DNA of 64,000 nt, taken from the NCBI RefSeq assembly GCF_965218685.1, contig NZ_OZ244657.1:3224001-3288000 (forward strand), written 5' to 3'. Origin of the DNA: Thalassobius sp965218685 (GTDB lineage: Bacteria; Pseudomonadota; Alphaproteobacteria; Rhodobacterales; Rhodobacteraceae). The translations under genes and the position numbers were made by a program. The notes under the pieces are model-generated. The model was given only the letters and a program-made list of their open reading frames with translations. It had not been told where the DNA came from and searched no databases. How positions within the stretch are numbered: the stretch's first letter is position 1; each line of letters starts with the position of its first letter. Below, piece by piece: positions 43,495-52,512 of the stretch.

Positions 43495-44461
43495 GACGCT
43501 CGCCCTTCAGGCGATTTCTGATGTCTTCCAACGCACGAGCCTGCGCACTGCGGCGTTGCAGGTCGACCGGGTCGGCGGTCTCCATGGCCTTGGCTTTCAG
43601 GCGCTCATTCTCCTCTTGGAAGCTGCTGGTCAGCGGATAACCAAGCGCGGTCAGCGCCTCTCCGGCGACGGCCTCGAATACCGAGACATCCAGCAGGCTC
43701 AGCTCCCTAAGGAACTTGCTGACATTCTCGGACATGATCGGCTTTTGAACGTTGCTCCACATCTGTCCGGCCTGCGAGGTGGTAATCGCCTCGCGGGATT
43801 TATGGAACTCCAGCATCTGTTCCAGAAAGTCGATCTGCATAAAATCACACAGTTTCTGCAGCTCGTCCCGAGGGTTTCGCACCAGATCGGCATACCGGAC
43901 CGAGATGAACTGATCCTGCGGCAATTTTTTCTGCAATGCCAGAGCCTTGTCCTGCTCTTCCTGCCATTGTTTGGCGATGTGATAGGCTGATTTTTCGCCC
44001 ACGATTGCCTTGCGGAAAGACACGGCCACATCCCGGCCATCCCGGTGCAGGTGGATGAATTTAGCGTTCCTGCCGCCAAACCGCGAGATTTCGTCGGCAT
44101 AGTGCACATTGGCCAGCGATTTACACACCCAGTCACGGGCGCCAACCGCCTGCGCCAGCAGATCGTGAACCTGAAAACTCAGCGCCACCAATGATCGTTC
44201 CGGGCAGGTTTTCAGCAGATGCTGACGGTCGATCGCACCCAAATCCCAGTTGACCGGGTTGGTTTTGATCAACAAAATCACGTCATCAATCAACGCCAGG
44301 AAATTCTGGTCCACCGACAGATCGCCATAGCCCGGCAACAGGGGCCCCAGGCGTTCCAGGAAATGCGGCGGATGCGGAGCAACAATCTGCGGTGACTGGT
44401 TAATCATCACGCGCAGCAAGTTCGACCCCGATCTTTGTGTCCCGATCATGAAGAAAGGCAT
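43484..44461 (-). CDS. Sulfotransferase-domain protein
   Basis: A 325-residue PAPS-dependent sulfotransferase. The 5'-phosphosulfate loop is MIGTQRSGSNLLRVMI (residues 5-20) and the 3'-phosphate site is FIHLHRDGRDVAVSFRKAI (about 136-154). The C-terminus is helical and charged (EENERLKAKAMETADPVDLQ). Cytoplasmic; the acceptor is unknown (polysaccharide or small molecule). It overlaps the CHR transporter gene and both run on the minus strand. Confidence 0.88.
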   Translation of the reverse strand: MPFFMIGTQRSGSNLLRVMINQSPQIVAPHPPHFLERLGPLLPGYGDLSVDQNFLALIDDVILLIKTNPVNWDLGAIDRQHLLKTCPERSLVALSFQVHDLLAQAVGARDWVCKSLANVHYADEISRFGGRNAKFIHLHRDGRDVAVSFRKAIVGEKSAYHIAKQWQEEQDKALALQKKLPQDQFISVRYADLVRNPRDELQKLCDFMQIDFLEQMLEFHKSREAITTSQAGQMWSNVQKPIMSENVSKFLRELSLLDVSVFEAVAGEALTALGYPLTSSFQEENERLKAKAMETADPVDLQRRSAQARALEDIRNRLKGERHVA

Positions 44462-44803
44462 TCAAATGCTCCTTTTAAGGCGAGTTTCGTCGATTAATTA
44501 TCGCGAAGAGTGTGCATGCGCATACGGAACAAAAAAAGACTTAACGATTGATTAAGGTTAACAAAATATCTCGCATTTTAATGACTTATGGGCCGCGTGG
44601 ATGAAACATCCGCACGCCGAGCACACAATCCGTTGCTGCGTCTCAGAACCCAAGTTTCATCCACAAAGGTAACAAGCGTTCGAAAAAATTTTGCGAGTAT
44701 CAAACTTTTAACCCCTTCGCACGATGCTCTGTCCTATCACCTGGGCCCGGCCCCTATCCGAGCCCGCAGGACCCAAATGACCGGACATAGGAAGGGACAT
44801 GGG
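44462..44803. other. 342-bp AT-rich intergenic region between divergent genes
   Basis: It separates the sulfotransferase gene (minus) from the PhnD-like gene (plus) and must hold both promoters. It is richer in A/T than its surroundings (for example ATTAAGGTTAACAAAATATC near 44550) and carries an imperfect palindrome TGTGCATGCGCA near 44511. No convincing ORF with family sequence was seen. Confidence 0.6.
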
Positions 44804-45640
44804 ATGAAACGCATCGCACCTGCTTTTTTGCGATTTGCATTGGTTGCAGGGATTGTTCTGGCCTCCAACCTCACCGCCAGGGCCGAGACATATACCTTTG
44901 GAATCGTTCCTCAATTCGAGGCACGCAAACTGGCGCGCATCTGGGCCCCGATTCTGAACGAGGTGGAACGACGAAGTGGTCACCAGATTGAAATCATTGG
45001 CACATCAACGATACCGGAATTCGAGGCAGCGCTGATCGAGGGCAAATTCGACTTTGCCTACATGAACCCATATCACGCGATTCGCGCCAATGAAGCTCAG
45101 GATTATCAGCCAATCATCCGGGACGGTGCTCGCGAGCTCTATGGTATTTTGGTCGTGCGCGACGACAGCCCTTATACGGATGTGCAGGATATCGACGGCC
45201 AGAAAATTGCCTTTCCGGCTCCGAATGCCCTTGGGGCGTCGCTCATGATCCGCGCAGACCTGACGAACTCACATGGCGTCGATTTCACTCCTGCCTATGT
45301 GACGACCCATGGGTCCGCCTATTTGAACGTTATCTTGAAACAGGTTGCAGCAGCGGGCGGCGTAATGGGGACGTTCCGATCGCAACCTATTGAAATATCT
45401 GAACAGCTGCGGGTTCTGTACAAGACCTCGCGGGTTGCCCCCCATCCCATTGCAGCGCACCCTCGGGTTCCACAAGAGGCTCGTACAGCCGTCCAGAACG
45501 CGTTCTTGTCCCTTTGGCAAACAGGCTATGGGCGCGAGATGCTGGAGCAAGTGCCGATCCTCGAAGCAGCGCCAGCCAGCATTTCTGACTATCAAGAGCT
45601 AAAATCCATGGGACTGGAAAAATTCTTTCACAAGAACTGA
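44804..45640 (+). CDS. PhnD-like periplasmic binding protein
   Basis: A 278-residue protein of the phosphate/phosphite/phosphonate binding superfamily. ATG 44804 begins signal peptide MKRIAPAFLRFALVAGIVLA (cleavage near ARA-ETYTF) with GAAGGGACA upstream. Domain cues: TYTFGIVPQFEARKLARIWA, GKFDFAYMNPYHAIRAN and KIAFPAPNALGASLMIRADL. No ABC permease or ATPase is adjacent; instead a hybrid kinase starts 6 bp later, so it probably serves as the sensor subunit. The ligand may be a phosphonate or another oxyanion. Confidence 0.88.
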   Translation: MKRIAPAFLRFALVAGIVLASNLTARAETYTFGIVPQFEARKLARIWAPILNEVERRSGHQIEIIGTSTIPEFEAALIEGKFDFAYMNPYHAIRANEAQDYQPIIRDGARELYGILVVRDDSPYTDVQDIDGQKIAFPAPNALGASLMIRADLTNSHGVDFTPAYVTTHGSAYLNVILKQVAAAGGVMGTFRSQPIEISEQLRVLYKTSRVAPHPIAAHPRVPQEARTAVQNAFLSLWQTGYGREMLEQVPILEAAPASISDYQELKSMGLEKFFHKN

Positions 45641-45646
45641 GGCAGT

Positions 45647-47644
45647 TTGACCGGCATGCAACATGTTCCCGCGCTCAGACGCACCGGCGCAAAGACCAAG
45701 CTCCGCACGCGCTTCATCGCGTTGCTGGCCGGAACGATGGTTCTTTGCGTCGCGGGACTCTCGTTGATCTGGGAGCCTCGGATTGTGCGCGTCATGTCTA
45801 CAGCGCAGGTGCAAAACCTTGATAGTAAAATAGAAATCCTCTCGGATTCCCTGGTCTCATATCTTCTACAAAACCAGTATGGCGCAATATTTGAAACCTT
45901 GGACAGCACGAAGGCACGAAACGAAAATTGGCGTCAAGTCACCCTAACTGGCGCAGGTGGGGTACAGCTTTATCCCCTCTTCGACACACTTGGAATCGAG
46001 GGCGATGATACGATCAGTACGCGCAAGGCAATCGCATTCGAAGGCAAGACCCTTGCTGTATTGACCGTCGGGGCGGACATCTCGAACGAGCTGGACAAGA
46101 TCAGGCGGCAAGTGCGGACGCTGACGATCTTGATGTCCTTGTTTTTCCTCAGTTCTCTGTTGGTGCTTGGATTGCTGTTCGAGCGTTGGGTGGTTCGGCG
46201 CGTGACGTTATTGGCCGCCGCCGCCAAGCAAATGTCACTGGGCAACTATGATGCCAGCATCCCCCACGCCTCTCAGGACGAAATTGGCGTGCTGACTGAC
46301 AGCTTTCGTTTCATGCGGCTCACCATCAAGGAAAACCAGGAAAAACTCATTGCCTCGCGCGACGAGGCCCAGCATGCCGCACAAGCAAAATCGCGCTTCC
46401 TTGCCATGATGAGCCATGAAATCAGAACACCTTTGAACGGTATTTTACCGACTGCGGAACTTTTGCTGGAAAGTGATTTACCCAAGGAGCAACGCCACCT
46501 GGTCGCAACGATCCAGGATTCCGGAAAATCACTGAAAGCCATAATCAATGACATCCTGGACGTTTCGAAACTTGAAGAGGGAAAATTCGAACTCCGAAAC
46601 GAAGCGTTCTCAATAGGATCGTTACTTAACTCGATCCTTGGAATGTTTGACACGGCGGCAAAGAAAAAAAACGTCGTACTGGAAACGACTTCAGACTTTG
46701 AAGGCCCAAACCTGTTGTTGGGGGATGAAACCCGAATTCGGCAAGTTCTTGCAAATTTGGTTGGGAACGCGATCAAGTTCACTCCGGAAGGAAATATTAC
46801 TCTTGGTGTCGCCCATAAGGTCGCCGCAAAAGGGGGCGTTGAGGTCGAGTTTATGGTGAAGGATACCGGCATCGGTATCTCACAAGAGGATACGCAATCG
46901 ATTTTCGAGCGGTTCTCGCAAGTCGACAATCGGAGCAACCGCGAGTATCAAGGCAGTGGTCTGGGGCTTGCCATTTGCAAGCAACTGGTCACCGCCATGG
47001 GAGGGGAGCTGAGAGTCCAAAGCAAACCGGGCTCTGGTAGTAAATTCTTTTTCACTCTCCGCCTTAACGTTGCTTCACCGGAAGAAGCTTCGGATCAAGG
47101 TCTTTTGGTCAACAATGAGTTTGCGACCAACCCGCCGGGCCATCAGCACTCTTATCACGTGTTGGTAGTTGACGATAACAAAACCAACTTGAAAATCGCC
47201 AAAATTATCCTTGCTTCGTTGAATCACACAGCAAAAACCGCCCGCAGCGGCCACGAGGCGATTGCTATGTTAGGGAAAGAAAGCTTCGACCTTGTTTTGC
47301 TGGACGTCAACATGCCTGGTATCGACGGATATGAAACCGCGCGGCGGATCAGGTCGGGTTCGCCACAGTTGTCCAACACCGTCATTTTGGGGCATAGCGC
47401 AAGTGCATTCAAGGATGACATTGATCGTTGTATCGATGCTGGAATGGATGGCTTTCTGCCCAAACCCCTGTCAAAGAAGGAACTTTTCAGCGCACTTCAA
47501 ACCCATTTGGCCGCAGCCTCCAATTCGAATACAGAGGATCATTCAGCTTCTGGTCAGGTCAAGCCCATCCCTTCGACAGGCGACGGGCGTTTCTCTGCGC
47601 GAGCAAAACACCAGGCTGACGATCTTGCCCCAAATAGTGAGTGA
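45647..47644 (+). CDS. Hybrid sensor histidine kinase/response regulator
   Basis: A 665-residue membrane kinase. Start is TTG 45647 (GAGG 4 nt before) or ATG 45656. Layout: TM1 about 22-42, periplasmic part 43-157, TM2 158-178, HAMP 179-232, HisKA with His257 (FLAMMSHEIRTPLNG), ATPase with N-box Asn374, DTGIG 406-410 and GSGLGLA, and receiver about 503-625 with Asp553 (LLDVNMPG). The Thr of the receiver switch is atypical (ILGHSAS). It is coupled to the PhnD-like gene. Its output partner (Hpt or regulator) is not in the window. Base composition is more AT-rich than its neighbours. Confidence 0.92.
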   Translation: MTGMQHVPALRRTGAKTKLRTRFIALLAGTMVLCVAGLSLIWEPRIVRVMSTAQVQNLDSKIEILSDSLVSYLLQNQYGAIFETLDSTKARNENWRQVTLTGAGGVQLYPLFDTLGIEGDDTISTRKAIAFEGKTLAVLTVGADISNELDKIRRQVRTLTILMSLFFLSSLLVLGLLFERWVVRRVTLLAAAAKQMSLGNYDASIPHASQDEIGVLTDSFRFMRLTIKENQEKLIASRDEAQHAAQAKSRFLAMMSHEIRTPLNGILPTAELLLESDLPKEQRHLVATIQDSGKSLKAIINDILDVSKLEEGKFELRNEAFSIGSLLNSILGMFDTAAKKKNVVLETTSDFEGPNLLLGDETRIRQVLANLVGNAIKFTPEGNITLGVAHKVAAKGGVEVEFMVKDTGIGISQEDTQSIFERFSQVDNRSNREYQGSGLGLAICKQLVTAMGGELRVQSKPGSGSKFFFTLRLNVASPEEASDQGLLVNNEFATNPPGHQHSYHVLVVDDNKTNLKIAKIILASLNHTAKTARSGHEAIAMLGKESFDLVLLDVNMPGIDGYETARRIRSGSPQLSNTVILGHSASAFKDDIDRCIDAGMDGFLPKPLSKKELFSALQTHLAAASNSNTEDHSASGQVKPIPSTGDGRFSARAKHQADDLAPNSE

Positions 47645-47866
47645 TCCGCGTTAACCGTATCGACCATTTTGACGGATCAACTCGATCGTACCGGCTTTCC
47701 CAAGGTCGGATCAAATACCGCTCGGCGCAATGGATATTCTCTCTCTGACGTCGGTCTAGCTGCTTCGACTGGCAGGCTCCCGTCCGTCTTGATCGCTGTC
47801 CGCGGACCAAGCCAGGTGGAGAATCCGGTGGATGGCGACACCCCATTTGGGATGCCGCCGGGTATA

Positions 47867-49036
47867 TCACTTCAGCAGAACGTCCAGCGGCACGGGTTCG
47901 CTGATCGTAAAGCTGCCAATCACACCTGGCACACCGTTTGTGATTTCGACGATCTGCATTTCTGCCGTGTTTTGGTGGTGAATCTGGTCCGAAAAGCTCC
48001 GCGGGCCAAAGGCTGTGGGCTCTGCGTCCATCCTTTCAAGTTCAGCAGTCACGGCCGAGGCCTCTACGGTGCCGGCCCGTTCGACCGCTTTGGCCCAGAG
48101 GTCGATCAGAAGATAGCCGGGATAAACATAAGTGCTGGACGGGCCAGCGCCTGTTGCGGCCTCAAAGGCATCGCGAAATTCGTTCACGGCAGGACGCGTG
48201 TCATCGCCGTAGATCGAACCTTGAACCGGCACGATAAAATTGGACAAATCAGGCGTTGCGTCCAGCCAATAGGACCCATCGACTGCAGATCCGTTCAGGA
48301 TGGTCGAGTTGATCCCAGCGGCGCGGATTTGGCGCACTGCAGACGCCGCCCCGGGAATGTACGAACAGAGCATGATCACGTCAGGCTCTGCTGCAAGGCC
48401 TTTGATGCGGGTGATCTGACTGGCGATGGAGGCATCTCCATTCAGGAACGTGTCCCGGCCGACGATCTGGCCGCCCGCTTTGGGGAACATCCAGTCAAAG
48501 CCGGTGCAGATGCCCTTGTTGTACTCGATGGTCGTATCAAGCAGGACATAGCCGGTCTTGGCATCGCGGGAATTGAGTGACCATTCGGCCACCGTCGCGC
48601 CCTGAACCGCAGCCAGAACCGAGGCCGAGAAACTGTTGGGGCCGACGCCCTGAATGCCCGCCTTGATGTCTTCAGCGCACAGGAAGAACGAGTTCAGCCC
48701 CGCCCCCTCTGCCGCCAACGCCGCAGGGGCACCAAAATCATAGTCACAGGACACGATCAACATGTCTGCGCCTTCATCGACCAGTTGCAGACCGGCGCTG
48801 GCCGATTGGGCCTGATCGCTTTTGGTGTCGGCCTCGATCCATTTGATCTGCTTGCCCAACAGGCCACCAGCCGCGTTGATTTCATCGATGCGTATGCGCG
48901 CCGCTTCTACCGCCGGTGCGTCATAGGCTTGCAACCAGCCGGATTTGGCAATGGCAAAACCGATGGTGATATCGTCGGCCATCGCGGGGGCGCCAAGGCT
49001 CAGCACAAGCGTTGTCGCAGTTAGTAGCTGTTTCAT
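47867..49036 (-). CDS. ABC substrate-binding protein (HAAT family) of the hydantoinase operon
   Basis: A 389-residue receptor; ATG 49036 follows AGAGGAGACTAC and starts signal peptide MKQLLTATTLVLSLGAPAMA. The mature protein (DDITIGFAIAKSGWLQAYDA) has the LivJ/AmiC-like fold, with AARIRIDEINAAGGLLGKQI and YPGYLLIDLWAKAVERAG. It is the last gene of the minus-strand operon with hyuB-hyuA and four transporter genes, so its ligand is probably a cyclic amide such as a hydantoin or 5-oxoproline. Confidence 0.9.
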   Translation of the reverse strand: MKQLLTATTLVLSLGAPAMADDITIGFAIAKSGWLQAYDAPAVEAARIRIDEINAAGGLLGKQIKWIEADTKSDQAQSASAGLQLVDEGADMLIVSCDYDFGAPAALAAEGAGLNSFFLCAEDIKAGIQGVGPNSFSASVLAAVQGATVAEWSLNSRDAKTGYVLLDTTIEYNKGICTGFDWMFPKAGGQIVGRDTFLNGDASIASQITRIKGLAAEPDVIMLCSYIPGAASAVRQIRAAGINSTILNGSAVDGSYWLDATPDLSNFIVPVQGSIYGDDTRPAVNEFRDAFEAATGAGPSSTYVYPGYLLIDLWAKAVERAGTVEASAVTAELERMDAEPTAFGPRSFSDQIHHQNTAEMQIVEITNGVPGVIGSFTISEPVPLDVLLK

Positions 49037-49076
49037 TTGTAGTCTCCTCTGTCGGCAGTTTGGTTTTGTTGTCCGG

Positions 49077-50105
49077 TCAGCGCGCGCCAATTCGCAGACG
49101 AAGTTCCCGCCCGCCGGACAGACCGGCCGGACGTAGAATGAGAACCAGGATCATGACGATCCCGATGATGATTTCCTGGGCCCCGGTCGGCAGTGCCAGC
49201 GTGGTTTCACCGATCTCCACACCACGTTCCATGCGAACAAGACCCTCGATCATGATCGACAAAACAAGAACGCCGGTTACCGCCCCGGTGAGGCTTCCGA
49301 TGCCGCCAACAACCAGCATCGCCAGCGTGATGAAGGTGACCCCAAGGTAAAAACTATTGGGATTCAGCACGCCCAAAGAGTGACCGAAAAGCGCGCCCGC
49401 GACCCCCGTGAAGAACGCCGAAAGAACCAGTGCAAGCAGTCGGTGGCGGTACATGTTGATACCGCTGGCAGAGGCGGCCACCTCGTCTTCGCGCGTCGCT
49501 CGCAGCGCCAGCCCCGAGGCCGAGTTCGCATACCAGGCCGCGGCCAGAACGGCTGCCGAAGCCCATCCGAATGTCACCCATTGATCCGAATACCGCGCCA
49601 GACCGACAACCGACGAGGTTGCCCCTGTCACGCCCTCCCAGCTGGAATAGACCGTGTAGACAATCGCCAGAAAGGCAAATGTCGCGATCGAGGCCGCAAT
49701 CCCGGTCAGCCGCAAAATGGCCGCGCCGGATACCAGCGCCACAAGCGACGCAAGCAGGCCCGAGGCAATCGCCGCTGGCAAGACAGGCCATTCAGCATTC
49801 GCCAGAAAGGGCCACAGATCAGGCAGGAAAAGCTCCTTCATCTGCGGTTTCAGCGTCAGCCAGGCCGAGCAATAGGCACCGATCGCCATGTACCCGGCAT
49901 GCCCGAAGCTCACCACACCTGAATTTCCGACAAATATCCAAAGCCCCACCACAAAGGTGACACGGATCAACGTCTGCGCCGCCATACGCGCAAGCGATTT
50001 GTCACCCAGAACCGAGATCAGCAACGTGAACACCAGCAAGACAAGGATCAGCAGAACGGGCGTGGACCATGCGCTTAGGCGCTTTTGTTTATGTGTTTGT
50101 GCCAT
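49077..50105 (-). CDS. ABC permease (LivM family)
   Basis: A 342-residue inner-membrane permease: GNSGVVSFGHAGYMAIGAYC near 60, the cytoplasmic loop RATREDEVAASASGINMYRH near 215, GGIGSLTGAVTGV near 275 and the C-terminal LRPAGLSGGRELRLRIG. It starts 3 bp after the LivH-type gene ends. Confidence 0.92.
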   Translation of the reverse strand: MAQTHKQKRLSAWSTPVLLILVLLVFTLLISVLGDKSLARMAAQTLIRVTFVVGLWIFVGNSGVVSFGHAGYMAIGAYCSAWLTLKPQMKELFLPDLWPFLANAEWPVLPAAIASGLLASLVALVSGAAILRLTGIAASIATFAFLAIVYTVYSSWEGVTGATSSVVGLARYSDQWVTFGWASAAVLAAAWYANSASGLALRATREDEVAASASGINMYRHRLLALVLSAFFTGVAGALFGHSLGVLNPNSFYLGVTFITLAMLVVGGIGSLTGAVTGVLVLSIMIEGLVRMERGVEIGETTLALPTGAQEIIIGIVMILVLILRPAGLSGGRELRLRIGAR

Positions 50106-50108
50106 GTG

Positions 50109-51023
50109 TTAAACCCTCGGTTTTGCCGAACGCGGCACGAACAGGCCTTGCGGCCGCAACAACAGGCTGAAGATCACGAGCGTGTAGAGAAACGCATCCC
50201 GGAAGGGCCGTGCCTCGAGAGGCAGAAAGCCCTGCAGGATCACCGATGCCGCGCCAATCAAGAACCCGGCGGCGACGGCCCCCGGCAAGCTACCCAGACC
50301 GCCGATGACAGTGGCGATGAAGGCAACCAACATGATCTGCCCGCCCATCCGAATGTCCGCGACCCCGGTTTGAGTGGCCATGATCATGGCCACGGCTGCC
50401 GCCAACGCGCCCGACAGGGCAAAGGCTCCGGTGATAACCACATTTGCCCGCACGCCCAAAAGGCGCGCCATGGTGAAATTCTCGGCTGCGGCTCTCATCT
50501 CCAGCCCGATCCGGGTCTTCTTCAACAACAGCGCCAGCGTCACCACGACGACCAGCGTCGCAAGGATGACGATGATCTGCAGCAACGGGACCGAGGCCCC
50601 GATCACCGAGACGGGCGTGTTCAGATCCGGCCAAAGACTGATCGCCTTGGGGCGGCTGGAGTAGATGGCCAGCAGGGCATTCTGGATGACAAATCCCAGC
50701 GCAAAGGATGAAATCATCATCGCAACAGGGGTTGCATTGCGCATGTGCCTGAAGACGAAAAACTCGGATGCCACCGCCACAGCGGCGCCTATCATCAGCA
50801 GCAACGGGATCAGCACGAACGCGGGGGCCTTGCCCAGGAACATGACCGCCACAGCGTCTGTCGAGGGCACGATCAGGGCGAACACGCAAAAGGCGATGTA
50901 TTCACCATGGGCGAAATTCACCAGGTTCATCACGCCGAAAATCAGCGCGATTCCCAATGCGGCCATGGCATATATGCCGCCAAGGCTCATCGCATCGAAA
51001 AAGAGTTGTGGAATAGCGTTCAT
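50109..51023 (-). CDS. ABC permease (LivH family)
   Basis: A 304-residue permease: MAALGIALIFGVMNLVNFAH near 20, the loop RAAAENFTMARLLGVRANVV near 190 and ATVIGGLGSLPGAVAAGFLI near 238. It overlaps the LivF gene by 4 nt. Confidence 0.92.
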   Translation of the reverse strand: MNAIPQLFFDAMSLGGIYAMAALGIALIFGVMNLVNFAHGEYIAFCVFALIVPSTDAVAVMFLGKAPAFVLIPLLLMIGAAVAVASEFFVFRHMRNATPVAMMISSFALGFVIQNALLAIYSSRPKAISLWPDLNTPVSVIGASVPLLQIIVILATLVVVVTLALLLKKTRIGLEMRAAAENFTMARLLGVRANVVITGAFALSGALAAAVAMIMATQTGVADIRMGGQIMLVAFIATVIGGLGSLPGAVAAGFLIGAASVILQGFLPLEARPFRDAFLYTLVIFSLLLRPQGLFVPRSAKPRV

Positions 51024-51754
51024 GACGTCCCCTCTGCACGGTCTTGCCCAAAGTAGGCGTCCTTAAGCAGGTCGCTTTCGGCGAATTCTGCGGCATCCCC
51101 TTCGCCGACAACCGCGCCGCCTCGTAGCAGCACCATACGGCCGCCCACGCGCGCAGCCCGCGCCGAGCTTTGTTCGACAATGATCAGGGTAAGACCGCGT
51201 TCGTTTTGCAGGTTCACGAGCGTCTCGTAGACCTGATCGACGATGTTAGGGGCGAGGCCCAGCGACGGTTCATCCACCAGCATCAGCTTGGGGTTGGTCA
51301 TCAGACCACGCCCGATCGCCAGCATCTGCTGTTGCCCGCCCGACAGCGCCCCCGCATTGGCATGGCGGCGCTCGCCCAGAATTGGGAAGTTCAGATAGAC
51401 CTCTTCGATATCGCTCTCGACAGCGGTCTTGTCCCGGCGCAGACCGGTGCCGACCCGCAGGTTTTCCTCGACGGTCAGGGTGCCAAAGATATCGCGGCCC
51501 TCGGGCACCATCGTCAGACCCAGCCGGGCAATCGCCTCAGGTGAGCGGCCGGTCAATAGATCGCCATCCGCCTCGATCCGGCCATGAGATGTGGCAACCG
51601 CGCCGCAGATCGCGTTAAGCAGCGACGATTTCCCAGCGCCGTTCGGCCCTGAAATGAATACCCGCTCGCCTTCTTCGACTTGAAGCGTCACATCCGTGAG
51701 GGCAGGCACTTTGCCATAGCGCACGGAAACGTCGAAAACACCCAGTTTGGACAT
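51020..51754 (-). CDS. ABC ATP-binding protein (LivF family)
   Basis: A 244-residue ATPase: Walker A GPNGAGKSS (about 35-43), LSGGQQQM signature, Walker B LMLVDEPSLGL and IVEQSS switch region. The start overlaps the LivG stop by one base. Confidence 0.93.
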   Translation of the reverse strand: MSKLGVFDVSVRYGKVPALTDVTLQVEEGERVFISGPNGAGKSSLLNAICGAVATSHGRIEADGDLLTGRSPEAIARLGLTMVPEGRDIFGTLTVEENLRVGTGLRRDKTAVESDIEEVYLNFPILGERRHANAGALSGGQQQMLAIGRGLMTNPKLMLVDEPSLGLAPNIVDQVYETLVNLQNERGLTLIIVEQSSARAARVGGRMVLLRGGAVVGEGDAAEFAESDLLKDAYFGQDRAEGTS

Positions 51755-52509
51755 TACGCATCCTCCGTGTGTTCTGCGCCAAGATAGGCTTCGCGCACAG
51801 CCTGACTGCCAAGGATGACGTCTTTGTCGCCCTCTTCGATGATCTGCCCAGCATCCAGCACGTAGACATGGTGCGAGACCGACAGAACCAGCCCGACATT
51901 GTGTTCGATCAACAGAACCCCACAGCCGATCTCGTTCGCGATGCGATGGATGATTGCGGCAAGGTCTTCGGCTTCCAGTTCGGACATGCCGGCTGCGGGT
52001 TCGTCCAGCAGCAGGAAATCCGGTTGGAACATCAACGCCCGGGCGATGCCGACACGGCGTTCGTCGGTATAGGGCAGGCCCGCAGCGGGCAGCTCGGCAA
52101 GATGTGGCGCGCCCATCCAGTCCAGCAGGCGCAACGCCTCGGCCTCGGCGCGGCGGCGGGAATGGCCCAGGCCCACCCCCGTCACGGCCAGATTGTCCAG
52201 CACATCAAGCCCGGTGAAAAGCCGCCCCGCCTGGAACGTGCGCGCAACGCCATCGCGGCGCAGCGCGTGGGGCGTCTGGTCTCCGACACTTTGCCCGTTC
52301 AACAAAACGGTCCCGGTGGTGGGGGCCTGATACCCGGTCAGCACGTTGACCATGGTGGTTTTGCCCGCGCCGTTGGGCCCGATCAGCCCATGCACGGCGC
52401 CAGGAGTGACGTTCAGTGACACATCCGTCAGGGCTTTGAACCCGCCGAACGCCACCGTCACCCCCGACGCCGTCAGGGAGGGTGCATTATGAACTGCTGC
52501 GATGCTCAC
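51754..52509 (-). CDS. ABC ATP-binding protein (LivG family)
   Basis: A 251-residue ATPase starting at GTG 52507-52509, 3 bp after hyuA. Walker A GPNGAGKTT, FQAGRLFTGLDVLDNLAV, Walker B FLLLDEPAAGM and IEHNVGLV are present. The C-loop is LPYTDERR rather than LSGGQ, a relaxed form seen in some LivG proteins. Confidence 0.9.
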   Translation of the reverse strand: MSIAAVHNAPSLTASGVTVAFGGFKALTDVSLNVTPGAVHGLIGPNGAGKTTMVNVLTGYQAPTTGTVLLNGQSVGDQTPHALRRDGVARTFQAGRLFTGLDVLDNLAVTGVGLGHSRRRAEAEALRLLDWMGAPHLAELPAAGLPYTDERRVGIARALMFQPDFLLLDEPAAGMSELEAEDLAAIIHRIANEIGCGVLLIEHNVGLVLSVSHHVYVLDAGQIIEEGDKDVILGSQAVREAYLGAEHTEDA

Positions 52510-52512
52510 CGA

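Noticed and set aside
44462..47644. Mobile genomic island
   Set aside because: The stretch looks AT-rich, but there is no integrase, transposase, tRNA or direct-repeat boundary.
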